Shown here piece after piece: positions 53,552 through 63,125 of a DNA stretch of 64,000 nt. Under the pieces are notes generated by a model that made no database searches, was not told the origin of the DNA, and saw only the letters and a program-made list of their open reading frames with translations. Source of the DNA: Agrobacterium tumefaciens (GTDB taxonomy: Bacteria > Pseudomonadota > Alphaproteobacteria > Rhizobiales > Rhizobiaceae). The position numbers and the translations under genes are program-made. The stretch spans positions 2,953,001 through 3,017,000 of the forward strand of contig CP048469.1 of NCBI GenBank assembly GCA_025559845.1. The letters run 5' to 3'. Position 1 is the stretch's first letter; each line of letters starts with the position of its first letter.

Positions 53552-55084
53552 GTGAGTGAAAGTTCCGAGGCAACCATCTTGCTAAACGCTGGCGACAATG
53601 TCGCAGTGGCGCGCCGTTCTATACCGGCCGGCGGCGTGACAGGGCGAGGTGACTTAAAAGCACTTGATCTGATTGGGCGAGGGCACAAGGTTGCACTGAA
53701 ATTCATCCGGTCAGGCGAAGACGTCCTGAAATACGGACAGGTCATCGGTATCGCGACCCAGGACATCGAGCCCGGGCGGCACGTACATCTTCATAACCTT
53801 GCGATGGTTCCGTCCGAGCACGCTCACCAGTTCAGCGTCGATATCGAAGAGAAGGGCATGCTGCCCGAAGCCGGTCGCCGCACCTTTCTGGGTTACGATC
53901 GCGGTCTGGGTGGTGTCGGTACGCGCAATTACATTGGCGTGATAGCTTCCGTGAACTGTTCCGCCACGGTGTCCCGTTACATCGCTGATTATTTCAACAA
54001 GCAGGGCGGGCTGGACGGTTTCGACAATGTGGATGGTGTCGTTGCCTTGACCCACGGCGGCGGCTGCGCACTCAATACCAAATCCGAAGGCTACCGCCTG
54101 CTGATCCGCACCATTCAGGGATATGCTCGCCATCCGAATTTCGGCGGTATTCTTCTGATTGGCCTTGGCTGTGAAACCAACCAGATCGCTCCGATCCTTG
54201 AACATTACAAGATGGAAGAGGGCGAGCGGCTGCGGACCATGACAATCCAGCAGCATGGCGGCACGCGCAAGACGATTGACGCAGCGATTTCCGAGATCAA
54301 GGCGATGCTGCCGATCGTCAATGCCGCAAAACGCACCGAACAGCCGCTATCGAAACTGAAGGTGGCGCTGGAGTGTGGCGGCTCCGATGGTTATTCCGGC
54401 ATTTCCGCCAATCCGGCGCTGGGATACGCCTCCGATCTGATCGTACGCAACGGTGGTACCACCGTGCTGTCTGAGACGCCTGAGATTTATGGTGCCGAGC
54501 ACCTTCTGACACGCCGGGCTGTCACGCCGGCCGTTGCCGAAAAGCTGTTGCAGCGGATTGACTGGTGGCGTGACTACACGGCACGGAACGGTGATGAGCT
54601 GAACAACAATCCGTCCCACGGCAACAAGCTGGGCGGCCTGACCACCATTCTTGAAAAGTCACTGGGTGCTGTCGCGAAAGGCGGCTCCATGCCATTGAAA
54701 GCCGTCTATGAATTCGCGGAAACCGTGACTGAGCAAGGTTTCGTCTTCATGGACACGCCCGGTTATGATCCTGTTGCCGTAACAGGCCAGGTGGCAGGCG
54801 GCTGCAACGTCATCTGTTTCACTACTGGACGTGGCTCCGTCTCCGGCTTCAAACCGTCACCCTGCATCAAGATCGCAACCAATTCCGAAATGTACGAACA
54901 CATGAAGGAAGACATGGATCTGAACTGCGGAGAGATCGTGACGGGTGCTGAGACCATTGAAGAATCCGGCAAACGAATTTTCGAACATATCATCGCAGTG
55001 GCCTCCGGCGAGAAAACCGTCAGCGAGATTTATGATTACGGCGACAATGAATTCGTGCCGTGGCAGGTCGGTGCCGTGACATAA
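53552..55084 (+). CDS. UxaA family sugar-acid dehydratase (altronate dehydratase-like)
   Basis: 510 residues, full-length: an N-terminal SAF domain (about 1-90, ILLNAGDNVAVARRSIPAGG) and the UxaA catalytic part (GVGTRNYIGVIASVNCSATVS, ALTHGGGCALN, LIGLGCETNQI, ALECGGSDGYSGISANPALG, DTPGYDPVAVTGQVAGGCNV, FTTGRGS). UxaA dehydrates altronate to 2-keto-3-deoxygluconate; UxaA homologues also occur in the Campylobacter fucose cluster. The start is GTG 53552 after GGAGGAGGAAAA. It follows the regulator by 46 bp and a parS-like site begins just after its stop. Confidence 0.9.
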   Translation: MSESSEATILLNAGDNVAVARRSIPAGGVTGRGDLKALDLIGRGHKVALKFIRSGEDVLKYGQVIGIATQDIEPGRHVHLHNLAMVPSEHAHQFSVDIEEKGMLPEAGRRTFLGYDRGLGGVGTRNYIGVIASVNCSATVSRYIADYFNKQGGLDGFDNVDGVVALTHGGGCALNTKSEGYRLLIRTIQGYARHPNFGGILLIGLGCETNQIAPILEHYKMEEGERLRTMTIQQHGGTRKTIDAAISEIKAMLPIVNAAKRTEQPLSKLKVALECGGSDGYSGISANPALGYASDLIVRNGGTTVLSETPEIYGAEHLLTRRAVTPAVAEKLLQRIDWWRDYTARNGDELNNNPSHGNKLGGLTTILEKSLGAVAKGGSMPLKAVYEFAETVTEQGFVFMDTPGYDPVAVTGQVAGGCNVICFTTGRGSVSGFKPSPCIKIATNSEMYEHMKEDMDLNCGEIVTGAETIEESGKRIFEHIIAVASGEKTVSEIYDYGDNEFVPWQVGAVT

Positions 55085-55100
55085 CGTTTCATGTGAAACA
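55085..55100. promoter_or_regulatory. parS-like site (14 of 16 bases)
   Basis: CGTTTCATGTGAAACA differs from the parS consensus TGTTTCACGTGAAACA at positions 1 and 8 and keeps both GTTTCA/TGAAAC arms. It begins directly after the uxaA-like stop codon, 8.6 kb from the perfect parS in rsmG. Confidence 0.55.
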
Positions 55101-55114
55101 CTGACCATAAAAAA

Positions 55115-55138
55115 GGCCCGAAGAGCGATCTCCGGGCC
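55115..55138. terminator. Bidirectional terminator between the uxaA-like gene and purH
   Basis: GGCCCG (55115-55120) pairs with CGGGCC (55133-55138), extended by AGA/TCT within the stem, and flanked by A-rich sequence on the left and GTTTTCATTTT on the right. It separates two convergent genes. Confidence 0.8.
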
Positions 55139-55161
55139 GTTTTCATTTTGGGTATCAGTGC

Positions 55162-56778
55162 TTAGTGACGGAAGTGGCGCATGCCAGTGAATACCATCGT
55201 CACATTGTGCTCATTTGCGGCGTCGATGACTTCCTGATCGCGCATCGAGCCACCCGGCTGGATAACCGCTGTTGCCCCTGCAGCGATGGCGGCCAGAAGG
55301 CCGTCTGCAAATGGATAGAAGGCTTCCGAAGCGACTGCCGAACCCTTGGTCAGCGGCTCGGCAAGACCCATGGCCTTAGCAGCGTCTTCCGCCTTCTGCG
55401 CAGCGATACGGGCGGAATCAACACGGCTCATCTGGCCTGCACCGATACCAGCCGTCTGACCGTCTTTCGCGTAGATGACAGCGTTCGACTTCACGTGCTT
55501 GGCGATCTTGAAGGCAAACTTCATGTCTTCAAGTTCCTGTGGCGTCGGCGCACGCTTGGTAACGACCTTCAGATCCAGATCTTCGACCATGCCATTGTCG
55601 CGGCTTTGAACCAGAAGACCCCCAGATACGGTTTTTGCCGTAATACCAGGCGCGCGGGCATCCGGCAGTCCGCCTGCCGACAGGAGGCGCAGGTTCGGCT
55701 TTCTTGCAACGATGGCCTTTGCCTCTTCGGTGACGTCGGGTGCGATAATCACCTCGGTGAAAAGCTGGATGATCTCTTCCGCCGTTTCGGCATCAAGCGT
55801 GCGGTTGAGCGCGATCACGCCACCGAATGCAGAAACGGGATCGCATGCCAGCGCGCGCTTGTAGGCGTCAAGGAGCGTAGAGCCGGTCGCAACGCCACAA
55901 GGATTGGCGTGCTTGATGATGGCCACTGCGGGCGCGGTTTCCGGCAGAAACTCCGCAACGAGCTCATAAGCTGCGTCAGTATCGTTGATATTATTGTAGG
56001 AAAGCTGCTTGCCCTGGAGAAGCGTTGCCGTGGCAACACCCGGACGTTTCTCGCCGGTCAGATAGAAACCAGCGCTCTGGTGCGGGTTTTCCCCATAGCG
56101 CATCTTTTCTTTCAGAACGCCGCCGACTGCGCGGTAGTGCGGTGTCTCGATTGACAGAGCCTCAGCAAACCAGTTGGAGATGACAGCATCGTAAGCGGCG
56201 GTACGGGCATAGGCCTTTGCTGCAAATTTCTGGCGCAATGCATAGCGGGTCTGACCATCATCCGCCTGCAACGCTTCCAGAAGTTCCGGGTAATCGCTGG
56301 GGTCTGTTACAACAGTCACATAAGCGTGGTTCTTGGCCGAGGCACGGATCATCGCCGGACCGCCAATGTCGATATTTTCAACCGTCGTCGGGTAATCGCC
56401 GCCCTTGGCGCGAACCTCCTCGAACGGATAGAGATTGATAACGGAAAGATCTATACCCTCGATGCCATGCGCGCGCATGGCTTCCACATGGTCGGCGTCG
56501 TCGCGAATGGCAAGAAGGCCACCATGAACATTCGGGTGCAGCGTCTTGACGCGACCGTCCATGATCTCCGGGAACTTGGTGATATCCGACACATCCGTGA
56601 CGGGCAGGCCAGCTTCAGCGATGGCTTTGGATGTTCCGCCCGTCGACAAAAGCTTCACACCAAGTTTGACGAGTGCGCCCGCCAGTTCGATGATGTCTGT
56701 CTTGTCCGAAACGGAAAGAAGTGCGGTGCGAATTTTCACCTTATCGGGAGCGGGGATTTTTTTGGAAGCGACGGCCAT
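55162..56778 (-). CDS. purH: Bifunctional AICAR transformylase/IMP cyclohydrolase PurH
   Basis: 538 residues. The N-terminal cyclohydrolase (MGS-like) domain has [28 protein letters not shown] and [18 protein letters not shown]; the C-terminal transformylase has [40 protein letters not shown], and the C-terminal [22 protein letters not shown]. It performs the last two steps of IMP synthesis. ATG 56778 is standard. It is 94 bp downstream of the heparinase-like gene, with no clear terminator in between. Confidence 0.97.
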   Translation of the reverse strand: MAVASKKIPAPDKVKIRTALLSVSDKTDIIELAGALVKLGVKLLSTGGTSKAIAEAGLPVTDVSDITKFPEIMDGRVKTLHPNVHGGLLAIRDDADHVEAMRAHGIEGIDLSVINLYPFEEVRAKGGDYPTTVENIDIGGPAMIRASAKNHAYVTVVTDPSDYPELLEALQADDGQTRYALRQKFAAKAYARTAAYDAVISNWFAEALSIETPHYRAVGGVLKEKMRYGENPHQSAGFYLTGEKRPGVATATLLQGKQLSYNNINDTDAAYELVAEFLPETAPAVAIIKHANPCGVATGSTLLDAYKRALACDPVSAFGGVIALNRTLDAETAEEIIQLFTEVIIAPDVTEEAKAIVARKPNLRLLSAGGLPDARAPGITAKTVSGGLLVQSRDNGMVEDLDLKVVTKRAPTPQELEDMKFAFKIAKHVKSNAVIYAKDGQTAGIGAGQMSRVDSARIAAQKAEDAAKAMGLAEPLTKGSAVASEAFYPFADGLLAAIAAGATAVIQPGGSMRDQEVIDAANEHNVTMVFTGMRHFRH

Positions 56779-56872
56779 CGGGCTTACTCCGTGATGGGTG
56801 GAGGACAGGCCGGAGGCGATTATCCGGCGGTTGCCGCCGCGTTAACACAGCTTGCCGGATTAATAAACAGCA

Positions 56873-58531
56873 CTAAGCCTTTCGTTCGATGATCCAGCGA
56901 ATTTCGCTGGTTTTCGCAAGGTTGAAGGCAATTTCAATCTGCTGTGAGGGACGGATACCGGACGCGTCTGCCATGAAAATGTCGTCAGACACAAAGAGCT
57001 TCAGACTTGGGGCAGTCAATAGCCACGTTGTACCATCCGCTGCCTGCATATAGACGGATTCCTCGTCTTCCTGATGAAGCTGTATATGCGGATGAATATG
57101 GAACCTCGACACGGCGGCGATGCTCGGCATTCTCGCCGCATCATCTTCAAGCCGCAGCGCATCCCGACCTTTGATTTTTGTACCTGTCGGGTTGAGCTCA
57201 ATTTCGCGCTCGTGAAACAGTCCGAAGGACTTCAAATATCCGTCATGTGATGCCCGTAGAACGTCATTGCCGTTCGCCTTGCTGCGCAGCGTTTCAACAT
57301 GGCGGACGCCAGACACCATGATGGGGCCAAGCAGACGCGACCGTGACAGGCGGCACGATGACGTATCTGCGAGTGTGACCGTCGAATGGGCGGCAGTCGA
57401 ACGGCTGGCGGCCTGAAACTCAGGTGCAGCGTTCCTTGGAAAACCTGAATTGACGATAAAGCGGTTTCGGCCGCAGGACATTTCGAACGACAGGCAACCG
57501 GCATGGGCATTGCGCGACAACTCCGATGAGCCGGGATAACCGGTATCGACGATGATCACCGTCTCGTCTTCTGCAAGCCGATGATAGGCGACGTCAGGGA
57601 GGAGTTTTGAGGGTTTTCCCGATGTCTCGTCATAGCGCAACACAGAGACAAGTTCATTCGCGAGTGTCGCTGTTGCTCCGTTAAACAGCGCAAGGTCGCC
57701 GCCCTGATGGCGGAAGAACCGGATAGCCGGAAACATGCGATCCACTGCAGGAACCAGGCCGGGCGGCAGATCATGGCCCAGATTGATATAGCTTTGGCGA
57801 AGCGGCAGAAGGTCGAGCAACAGATCCAGCATCACCCGCGGATTGCGTGAAACATGTCCGCCATCGGGAAGGATCTGCCGCTCCAGTTCCTGAGCGAGCT
57901 TCCTTCCACTGCGCGCAATTTTCGACGCTCGCGTGGGAATGGTGATCGAAGCCATGGCCAGAGCTATTCTTATTCGCAGCCTGATTTCGCCATCGGGCAC
58001 GTGCTTGGCGATGCGATCGAGATATCGAACGTGGAAAGACAGGCTTTTCAGAAAGCGTCTATAAAAACCGGCATCGGCCTCATTGAGGACAACAGGAGAA
58101 TGCGAGAGCCAGGCGATCAACCGCTGCGCAGCAATATCCGGTGACCACGCAATCCCCCTTGTCCGCTTCCCGCTGACCGACATCCAGTCAGAAACGATCC
58201 GGCGCGCTCTTGCACATGCTTCACCAGACTTACTGGCCCGCACGTGTCGCAACCAACTGAAAGCGTTCAACCGCTCTTCGAAAACAATTGAGGGGCACTC
58301 GAGCAGGAAGGGCGAGGCGCCGCCAGTTTCCAGGACACGTCCCGCGAGACCAATCCGGCCATGCAACAACTCTTCGGCGAAATATGGATCAATTGCGCGA
58401 AGATCGGTTGGTGCCGCCACAAGACCATCAGGACTGCCATTTGCCAGACGCGACGTGTGGATGTGCAACGGTGCAAGACCGATGCACACACGACGATATA
58501 TCATGCGCGAAACGAGACCGGCGGCGCTCAT
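56873..58531 (-). CDS. Heparinase II/III family protein
   Basis: 552 residues from ATG 58531 (TTG 58555 or ATG 58507 are alternatives; none has an ideal ribosome site). An alpha-helical N-terminal half (RNAFSWLRHVRASKSGEA, AQRLIAWLSHSPVVL, LPDGGHVSRNPRVMLDLLLDLLPLR) is followed by a beta-rich heparinase II/III-like domain (GDLALFNGATATLANELVSVLRYD, SFEMSCGRNRFIVNSGFPRN, RFHIHPHIQLHQ). This rhizobial family lies near rsmB in related genomes; the polysaccharide substrate is unknown and no signal peptide is clear. It could instead be a cytosolic or envelope-associated lyase-fold protein. Confidence 0.8.
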   Translation of the reverse strand: MSAAGLVSRMIYRRVCIGLAPLHIHTSRLANGSPDGLVAAPTDLRAIDPYFAEELLHGRIGLAGRVLETGGASPFLLECPSIVFEERLNAFSWLRHVRASKSGEACARARRIVSDWMSVSGKRTRGIAWSPDIAAQRLIAWLSHSPVVLNEADAGFYRRFLKSLSFHVRYLDRIAKHVPDGEIRLRIRIALAMASITIPTRASKIARSGRKLAQELERQILPDGGHVSRNPRVMLDLLLDLLPLRQSYINLGHDLPPGLVPAVDRMFPAIRFFRHQGGDLALFNGATATLANELVSVLRYDETSGKPSKLLPDVAYHRLAEDETVIIVDTGYPGSSELSRNAHAGCLSFEMSCGRNRFIVNSGFPRNAAPEFQAASRSTAAHSTVTLADTSSCRLSRSRLLGPIMVSGVRHVETLRSKANGNDVLRASHDGYLKSFGLFHEREIELNPTGTKIKGRDALRLEDDAARMPSIAAVSRFHIHPHIQLHQEDEESVYMQAADGTTWLLTAPSLKLFVSDDIFMADASGIRPSQQIEIAFNLAKTSEIRWIIERKA

Positions 58532-58658
58532 GCCACCTGCAAAAGACCCTAACAAGCTGTGTTTCCCGTTTCACATGTTTTATTTTTTGTCAGTGAACCG
58601 CGACGACCGGAACGCTATCTACAAATTTCAAATGATTCGCCAAAAGCTTGGCGCGTTT

Positions 58659-60044
58659 CTACTTTTTACGCAAGACGCTGCTAAAAAACCCGTCTACCCC
58701 ACCGAACATATCTGGGGTTGTACGCAAATCCCCGTTGGCGGTGATGGCCAGCTCCATTCCAGGCCAGTCTTCCTTGCGCGCAGGCACACGCTCAAAATCC
58801 GGATTTTCTGCAAGGACCGCCTCAACCATGGCCTCTCCCTCCGAAGGATCGAGAGAGCAGTTTGAAAAGGCGACGAGACCGCCGGAATTTACCAGTGTCA
58901 GCGCATGACGAAGCATCTGCCCCTGAAGCGATGCCAGTTTTGCAATATCGGCCTCATCCTTGGTCCAGCAAACATCAGGATGTTTGCGCAAGGTACCAGT
59001 CGACGAACACGGAGCATCCAGCAGAACCGCATCGAAGCGATCCTCCGGGTTGAACTTCAGCATGTTGGTTTCGACAGTTTCGGCCGTCAGGCCCAGTCGG
59101 GTGAGATTTTCTTTCAGGCGCTTTAGGCGATTGGCGGATTGATCGAGCGCCGTCACGTAAGCGCCGGCCAATGCCAGTTGCGCAGTCTTGCCACCAGGCG
59201 CTGCACACAGGTCGGCGACGCGCTTACCGGCAATGTCCCCCATAAGCTTGACAGGCATGCTCGCTGCTAGGTCCTGAACCCACCATTGACCATCAGAAAA
59301 TCCCTCGAGAGACGGTATCTGCCCCTCGAATTCGCCAAGGCGGACGCTGCCATTGGGAAGGACCGTCCCACCGAGCTTCTCCGCCCATAATGCAGGATCG
59401 CTCTTGACCGTGAGGTCGATGGAGGAGGGCGTCAATTGCGCCTCGGAGATCCGCGCCGCAACGTCGGAACCATAAGCCTCCACAAGCCTCTGGAAGAACC
59501 ATTTCGGCAGGACAGGGACTTCGGAGATAGCTTCGATGATTTCCGACTTCTCTCTGCCAAGCCGTCTCAGGACCGCATTCACGAGCTTGACGAAACGCTT
59601 GTTGCGGGGATCTCGGTGTGCTTGCTCGACAGCGAGATCAACGGCGGAATGATCCGGTACGTCGAGATAAAGCATCTGCGCTGCCCCAACCACAAGCACA
59701 TGGTGAAGGGAACGAGCGCCTTGGGGAAGTGGCCCGTCCAGCAACATGGAAAGAGCCGCCTCAATACGCGGGAGGTGACGGAGAGCACTGTTGACGATTG
59801 CACGGACCAGAGCGCGGTCTGCTATGGACAAAGAGCGATAGACCGGATTGCCATTTTCAGAATCCAGCATTCCATCCAGCGATGTCTTTTTTTCAAGAAC
59901 GGCTGCAAGGATACGGGTTGCTGCGATACGAGCGGAAAGGCCCGGCTTATCCTGGAAAGACGAAGGGCCGTCTTCACGGCCCCCGAAACCTGCCGGTCTT
60001 GCTTTGTTACGCCGCGCCGGCTTTTTTTCTACGTCAGATGTCAA
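58659..60044 (-). CDS. rsmB: 16S rRNA (cytosine967-C5)-methyltransferase RsmB
   Basis: 461 residues. A NusB-like RNA-binding domain (about 35-165, with [16 protein letters not shown] and [10 protein letters not shown]) precedes a SAM methyltransferase domain: [41 protein letters not shown] (Cys near residue 345) and [21 protein letters not shown] with the catalytic Cys. It methylates C967 of 16S rRNA. The start is TTG 60044, overlapping the htpX stop as TTGA; translation is probably coupled. The 127-bp gap to the heparinase-like start holds nothing recognisable. Confidence 0.94.
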   Translation of the reverse strand: MTSDVEKKPARRNKARPAGFGGREDGPSSFQDKPGLSARIAATRILAAVLEKKTSLDGMLDSENGNPVYRSLSIADRALVRAIVNSALRHLPRIEAALSMLLDGPLPQGARSLHHVLVVGAAQMLYLDVPDHSAVDLAVEQAHRDPRNKRFVKLVNAVLRRLGREKSEIIEAISEVPVLPKWFFQRLVEAYGSDVAARISEAQLTPSSIDLTVKSDPALWAEKLGGTVLPNGSVRLGEFEGQIPSLEGFSDGQWWVQDLAASMPVKLMGDIAGKRVADLCAAPGGKTAQLALAGAYVTALDQSANRLKRLKENLTRLGLTAETVETNMLKFNPEDRFDAVLLDAPCSSTGTLRKHPDVCWTKDEADIAKLASLQGQMLRHALTLVNSGGLVAFSNCSLDPSEGEAMVEAVLAENPDFERVPARKEDWPGMELAITANGDLRTTPDMFGGVDGFFSSVLRKK

Positions 60045-61006
60045 GACCAGGGTCCCTTACGCTCGTTTTCATTACCGCGCCCCCAACCTGTGGTCGGCAC
60101 AGAACGTGATTTGCGCAACGGCTTATCACTGGACGCCGGTGCAGTCGATCCTCGCGTACCAAACTCTTGTGCCATCGCATGCAGGGCAGCAACGCGGTTT
60201 TCGGTGTTCGGGTGCGTCGAAAAGAGGTTATCCATTCTTTCGCCGGATAACGGATTGATGATGAACATATGTGCTGTTGCAGGATTACGTTCGGCATCGT
60301 CGTTATGAATGCGCTGGGCCATGCCCGCGATCTTCTGCAGTGCAGATGCCAGCCAGAGCGGATTGCCGCAAATCTCTGCACCCCGGCGATCGGCTGAGTA
60401 TTCGCGTGTACGGCTGATCGCCATCTGAACCAGCATGGCTGCCAAAGGCGCGACGATCATCGCCACGATCACACCGATGAAACCCAACGGATTGTTGTTG
60501 TTCTCGCGATTTCCACCAAACAGGAACGCAAAATTGCCAAGCATCGAAATAGCACCGGCCAACGTGGCGGTAATCGTCATCGTCAACGTGTCGCGGTTTT
60601 GAACGTGGGCCAGTTCATGTGCCATCACGCCGGCAACTTCCTCTGGCGTCAAACGCTCCAGCAATCCCGTCGAGGCGGCGACGGCAGCATTGTCAGGATT
60701 TCGACCTGTTGCAAAAGCGTTGGGCTGCGCGCTGTCATAAATATAGACCTTCGGCATGGGCAGGCCTGCGTTGTGCGACAGGTCGCGGATCATGTGGAAA
60801 AATTCAGGCGCATTTCGCTCATCCACCTCCTGGGCGCGATAGGCTGAAAGAACCATCTTGTCCGAGTTCCAGTAAGAAAACAGGTTCATACCGGCAGCGA
60901 TAAGCAGCGCGATCATCATGCCGCCTTTTCCGCCGATCAGAAAACCGACACCCATGAACAACGCGGTCATAAACGCCAGAAGCATTGCCGTGCGCATCAT
61001 GTTCAT
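60041..61006 (-). CDS. htpX: Protease HtpX homologue
   Basis: 321 residues, membrane M48 zinc metalloprotease. Two N-terminal helices (about 8-45), [27 protein letters not shown], the zinc site [13 protein letters not shown] (HExxH near residue 131) and the third ligand in [12 protein letters not shown], with two further helices between. The C-terminal tail (about 285-321) is low-complexity and basic. HtpX degrades misfolded membrane proteins. ATG 61006 follows AAGGAG. It overlaps rsmB by four bases and diverges from the DUF1674 gene. Confidence 0.95.
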   Translation of the reverse strand: MNMMRTAMLLAFMTALFMGVGFLIGGKGGMMIALLIAAGMNLFSYWNSDKMVLSAYRAQEVDERNAPEFFHMIRDLSHNAGLPMPKVYIYDSAQPNAFATGRNPDNAAVAASTGLLERLTPEEVAGVMAHELAHVQNRDTLTMTITATLAGAISMLGNFAFLFGGNRENNNNPLGFIGVIVAMIVAPLAAMLVQMAISRTREYSADRRGAEICGNPLWLASALQKIAGMAQRIHNDDAERNPATAHMFIINPLSGERMDNLFSTHPNTENRVAALHAMAQEFGTRGSTAPASSDKPLRKSRSVPTTGWGRGNENERKGPWS

Positions 61007-61124
61007 CCGTTTAATTCTCCTTTTGAGGCAACAAAGACATACCGGGGTTTATCAAACCCGTTTCATTATATAATCTGGTGGGTAATCGAAGCATTTCAAT
61101 ATCCCGTCATTGGGAAGGAAATCC

Positions 61125-61325
61125 ATGCAGAGCGCCGACAACGACAATAGCACACATGTGGGCAAGAAGCTTTCACCCGCGGCAGAACGAGCCCTCCAGG
61201 AAGCCGAGGAACGACGCAAGCAACAGGCTGAGATGCAATTGCCTCCTGAAACCGGAGGGCGCGGCGGCGCTGAGCCGGTTCGATTTGGTGACTACGAAAT
61301 CAACGGCCGAGCAATCGACTTCTGA
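61125..61325 (+). CDS. DUF1674 family protein (SdhAF4-like)
   Basis: 66 residues. The C-terminal part, LPPETGGRGGAEPVRFGDYE.. ending in NGRAIDF, matches the DUF1674 family, whose eukaryotic member SDHAF4 helps assembly of succinate dehydrogenase by binding flavinylated SdhA. The N-terminal half is charged and probably disordered. ATG 61125 follows GGAAGGAAA, better than the in-frame TTG at 61110. It is a single gene between htpX (divergent) and parB (convergent), ended by a terminator. Confidence 0.85.
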   Translation: MQSADNDNSTHVGKKLSPAAERALQEAEERRKQQAEMQLPPETGGRGGAEPVRFGDYEINGRAIDF

Positions 61326-61351
61326 GATAGTCAAAACGGAACCAAAATAAA

Positions 61352-61374
61352 AAATCCCGCTAGAAGCGGGATTT
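61352..61374. terminator. Bidirectional terminator between the DUF1674 gene and parB
   Basis: AAATCCCGC (61352-61360) pairs with GCGGGATTT (61366-61374) around TAGAA. A-rich and T-rich flanks on either side fit termination of both convergent genes. Confidence 0.82.
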
Positions 61375-61398
61375 AACATTTAAATCATATAGTTAGAC

Positions 61399-62280
61399 TT
61401 ATTTTTGCTCGAGAAGCCGACATACAGCTTCCAACTGCTCAAGAGTGCGGTAACTGATCTTAATTTGACCTGCACCTCCCTTGTGGTTGATCTTGACATC
61501 CAGGCCAAGCGCATCCGACAGGCTACGTTCAAGAGCAATCGTATCGGAATCCTTCTCGCCCGAGGAACGTTTTTCCTGAGGCTCACCTTGCGACTTGATA
61601 TCGTTCTGCGCCAGACGCTCCGCGTCGCGAACAGAAAGGCCTTTCGATACAATCGTTCTTGCCAAAGCTGCGGGGTCCGACGTCGAAACGAGCGCGCGTG
61701 CGTGGCCGGCGGACAACGATCCATCCGAAAGCATGTCTCGAACCGGGTCAGGCAGCTTCAGAAGGCGAAGGCTATTGGCGACATGGCTTCTGCTTTTGCC
61801 GATGATTTCACCAAGATCGTTCTGGGTATAACCATGTTCCGCAATCAATTGCTCATAACCCATCGCCTCTTCAAGCGGATTGAGGTCTGAGCGCTGAACG
61901 TTTTCAACAATCGCCAGTTCAAGAGCAGTACGATCATCGACATCGCGAATGATAACCGGAACTTCGGTAAATCCAGCCAGTTGTGCGGCACGCCAGCGAC
62001 GCTCACCAGCGATGATTTCATAACGGTTGGCCGAAACGGTACGAACGACGACCGGCTGAACAATACCGTGCTGGCGAATGGACGACGCCAGATCCTGCAG
62101 TTCATTTTCATCGAAATGACGTCGCGGGTTTCGCTGGCTGCGAGCGATAAACTCGATTGGAATCGTCCGATCGGCACTCACTGCACGCTGCGGCTCACCA
62201 ACCGGAACCGGCTGATCCATTTCTCCGATCAAGGCTGCAAGGCCGCGGCCGAGGCGGCGTTTGGAAAGATCATCACTCAT
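61399..62280 (-). CDS. parB: Chromosome partitioning protein ParB
   Basis: 293 residues. RRLGRGLAALIGE is the usual ParB start; the CTP-binding/ParB domain has IARSQRNPRRHFDENEL and EIIAGERRWRAAQLAG (the GERRWRA box, about residue 90-96); LGEIIGKSRSHVANSLRLL is the helix-turn-helix, and the C-terminal dimer domain follows. It loads on parS as a sliding clamp and works with ParA to segregate the origin. ATG 62280 opens the family start. It follows parA by 31 bp. A parS lies 1.4 kb upstream in rsmG. Confidence 0.97.
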   Translation of the reverse strand: MSDDLSKRRLGRGLAALIGEMDQPVPVGEPQRAVSADRTIPIEFIARSQRNPRRHFDENELQDLASSIRQHGIVQPVVVRTVSANRYEIIAGERRWRAAQLAGFTEVPVIIRDVDDRTALELAIVENVQRSDLNPLEEAMGYEQLIAEHGYTQNDLGEIIGKSRSHVANSLRLLKLPDPVRDMLSDGSLSAGHARALVSTSDPAALARTIVSKGLSVRDAERLAQNDIKSQGEPQEKRSSGEKDSDTIALERSLSDALGLDVKINHKGGAGQIKISYRTLEQLEAVCRLLEQK

Positions 62281-62311
62281 AGAAATTTACTCCATACATT
62301 CCGTCGAAAGC

Positions 62312-63106
62312 TTACGCTGCCTTGCGCAAACGCTCTCTCTGAATCACCTCGGACGCCAACTGCAGATAAGCCTGGCTGCCAGCGCATTTGAGGTCGTAAA
62401 GGATCGCGGGCTTGCCATATGACGGCGCCTCAGACACACGGACATTGCGGGGGATGAGCGTATGGTAGACTTTTTCCCCGAGATGCGTGCGGACATCGCT
62501 CACAACCTGCTGAGCAAGATTGTTGCGCGCATCAAACATCGTCAGCACAATACCCTGAATATCAAGTCCCGGATTTACCGAGCTGCGGATCTGACTGACA
62601 GTGTCAAGCAACTGGCTGAGACCTTCAAGGGCAAAGAACTCGCATTGCAATGGCACAAGCACGGAATGCGCCGCGGACATCGCGTTCATTGTCAGCAAGT
62701 TGAAAGAAGGCGGGCAATCCAGAAGGATGTAGGAGTATCCTTTTGCCTCTTGCGTTTCAAGTGCGGTTCGCAAAAGGAAAACGCGGTTGGCTGCATTGGC
62801 CACCTGCATTTCAAAACCAAGCAAGTCCATCGTTGATGGGATAATATCCAGATTGGGAACAGCCGTAGGAACAGCAACTTCGGCAACGGAGTTATCACCA
62901 ACGAGAAGATCGTAAGAGGATAGTTTGCGCTCCTTACGATCAATACCGAGACCCGTGCTGGCGTTTCCCTGTGGATCGAGATCAACAATCAGAACTCGTT
63001 CCCCGATGGCTGCCAATGCCGTCGCGAGATTGATAGCAGTGGTTGTTTTTCCAACGCCACCCTTCTGATTTGCGACTGCAATAATCCGGTTTTTATCGAA
63101 AATCAT
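62312..63106 (-). CDS. parA: Chromosome partitioning ATPase ParA
   Basis: 264 residues. RIIAVANQKGGVGKTTTAINLATALA (deviant Walker A KGGVGKTT, about residues 15-22), VLIVDLDPQGNASTGLG, YILLDCPPSFNLLTMNA and IPRNVRVSEAPSYGKPAI are typical of chromosomal ParA/Soj. It drives separation of ParB-parS complexes by its nucleoid-bound ATP cycle. ATG 63106 is standard. It is 19 bp downstream of rsmG; the order mnmG-rsmG-parA-parB is the usual origin-proximal arrangement in Alphaproteobacteria. Confidence 0.97.
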   Translation of the reverse strand: MIFDKNRIIAVANQKGGVGKTTTAINLATALAAIGERVLIVDLDPQGNASTGLGIDRKERKLSSYDLLVGDNSVAEVAVPTAVPNLDIIPSTMDLLGFEMQVANAANRVFLLRTALETQEAKGYSYILLDCPPSFNLLTMNAMSAAHSVLVPLQCEFFALEGLSQLLDTVSQIRSSVNPGLDIQGIVLTMFDARNNLAQQVVSDVRTHLGEKVYHTLIPRNVRVSEAPSYGKPAILYDLKCAGSQAYLQLASEVIQRERLRKAA

Positions 63107-63125
63107 ACCGCACCTGCCTTGGTTG

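Noticed and set aside
57839..57854. GTGAAACA half-site inside the heparinase-like gene
   Set aside because: About 11 of 16 matches, no dyad; expected by chance.
58567..58582. GTTTCAC sequence resembling half of a parS site
   Set aside because: Only the left half matches; the right half has about five mismatches, so ParB binding is unlikely.
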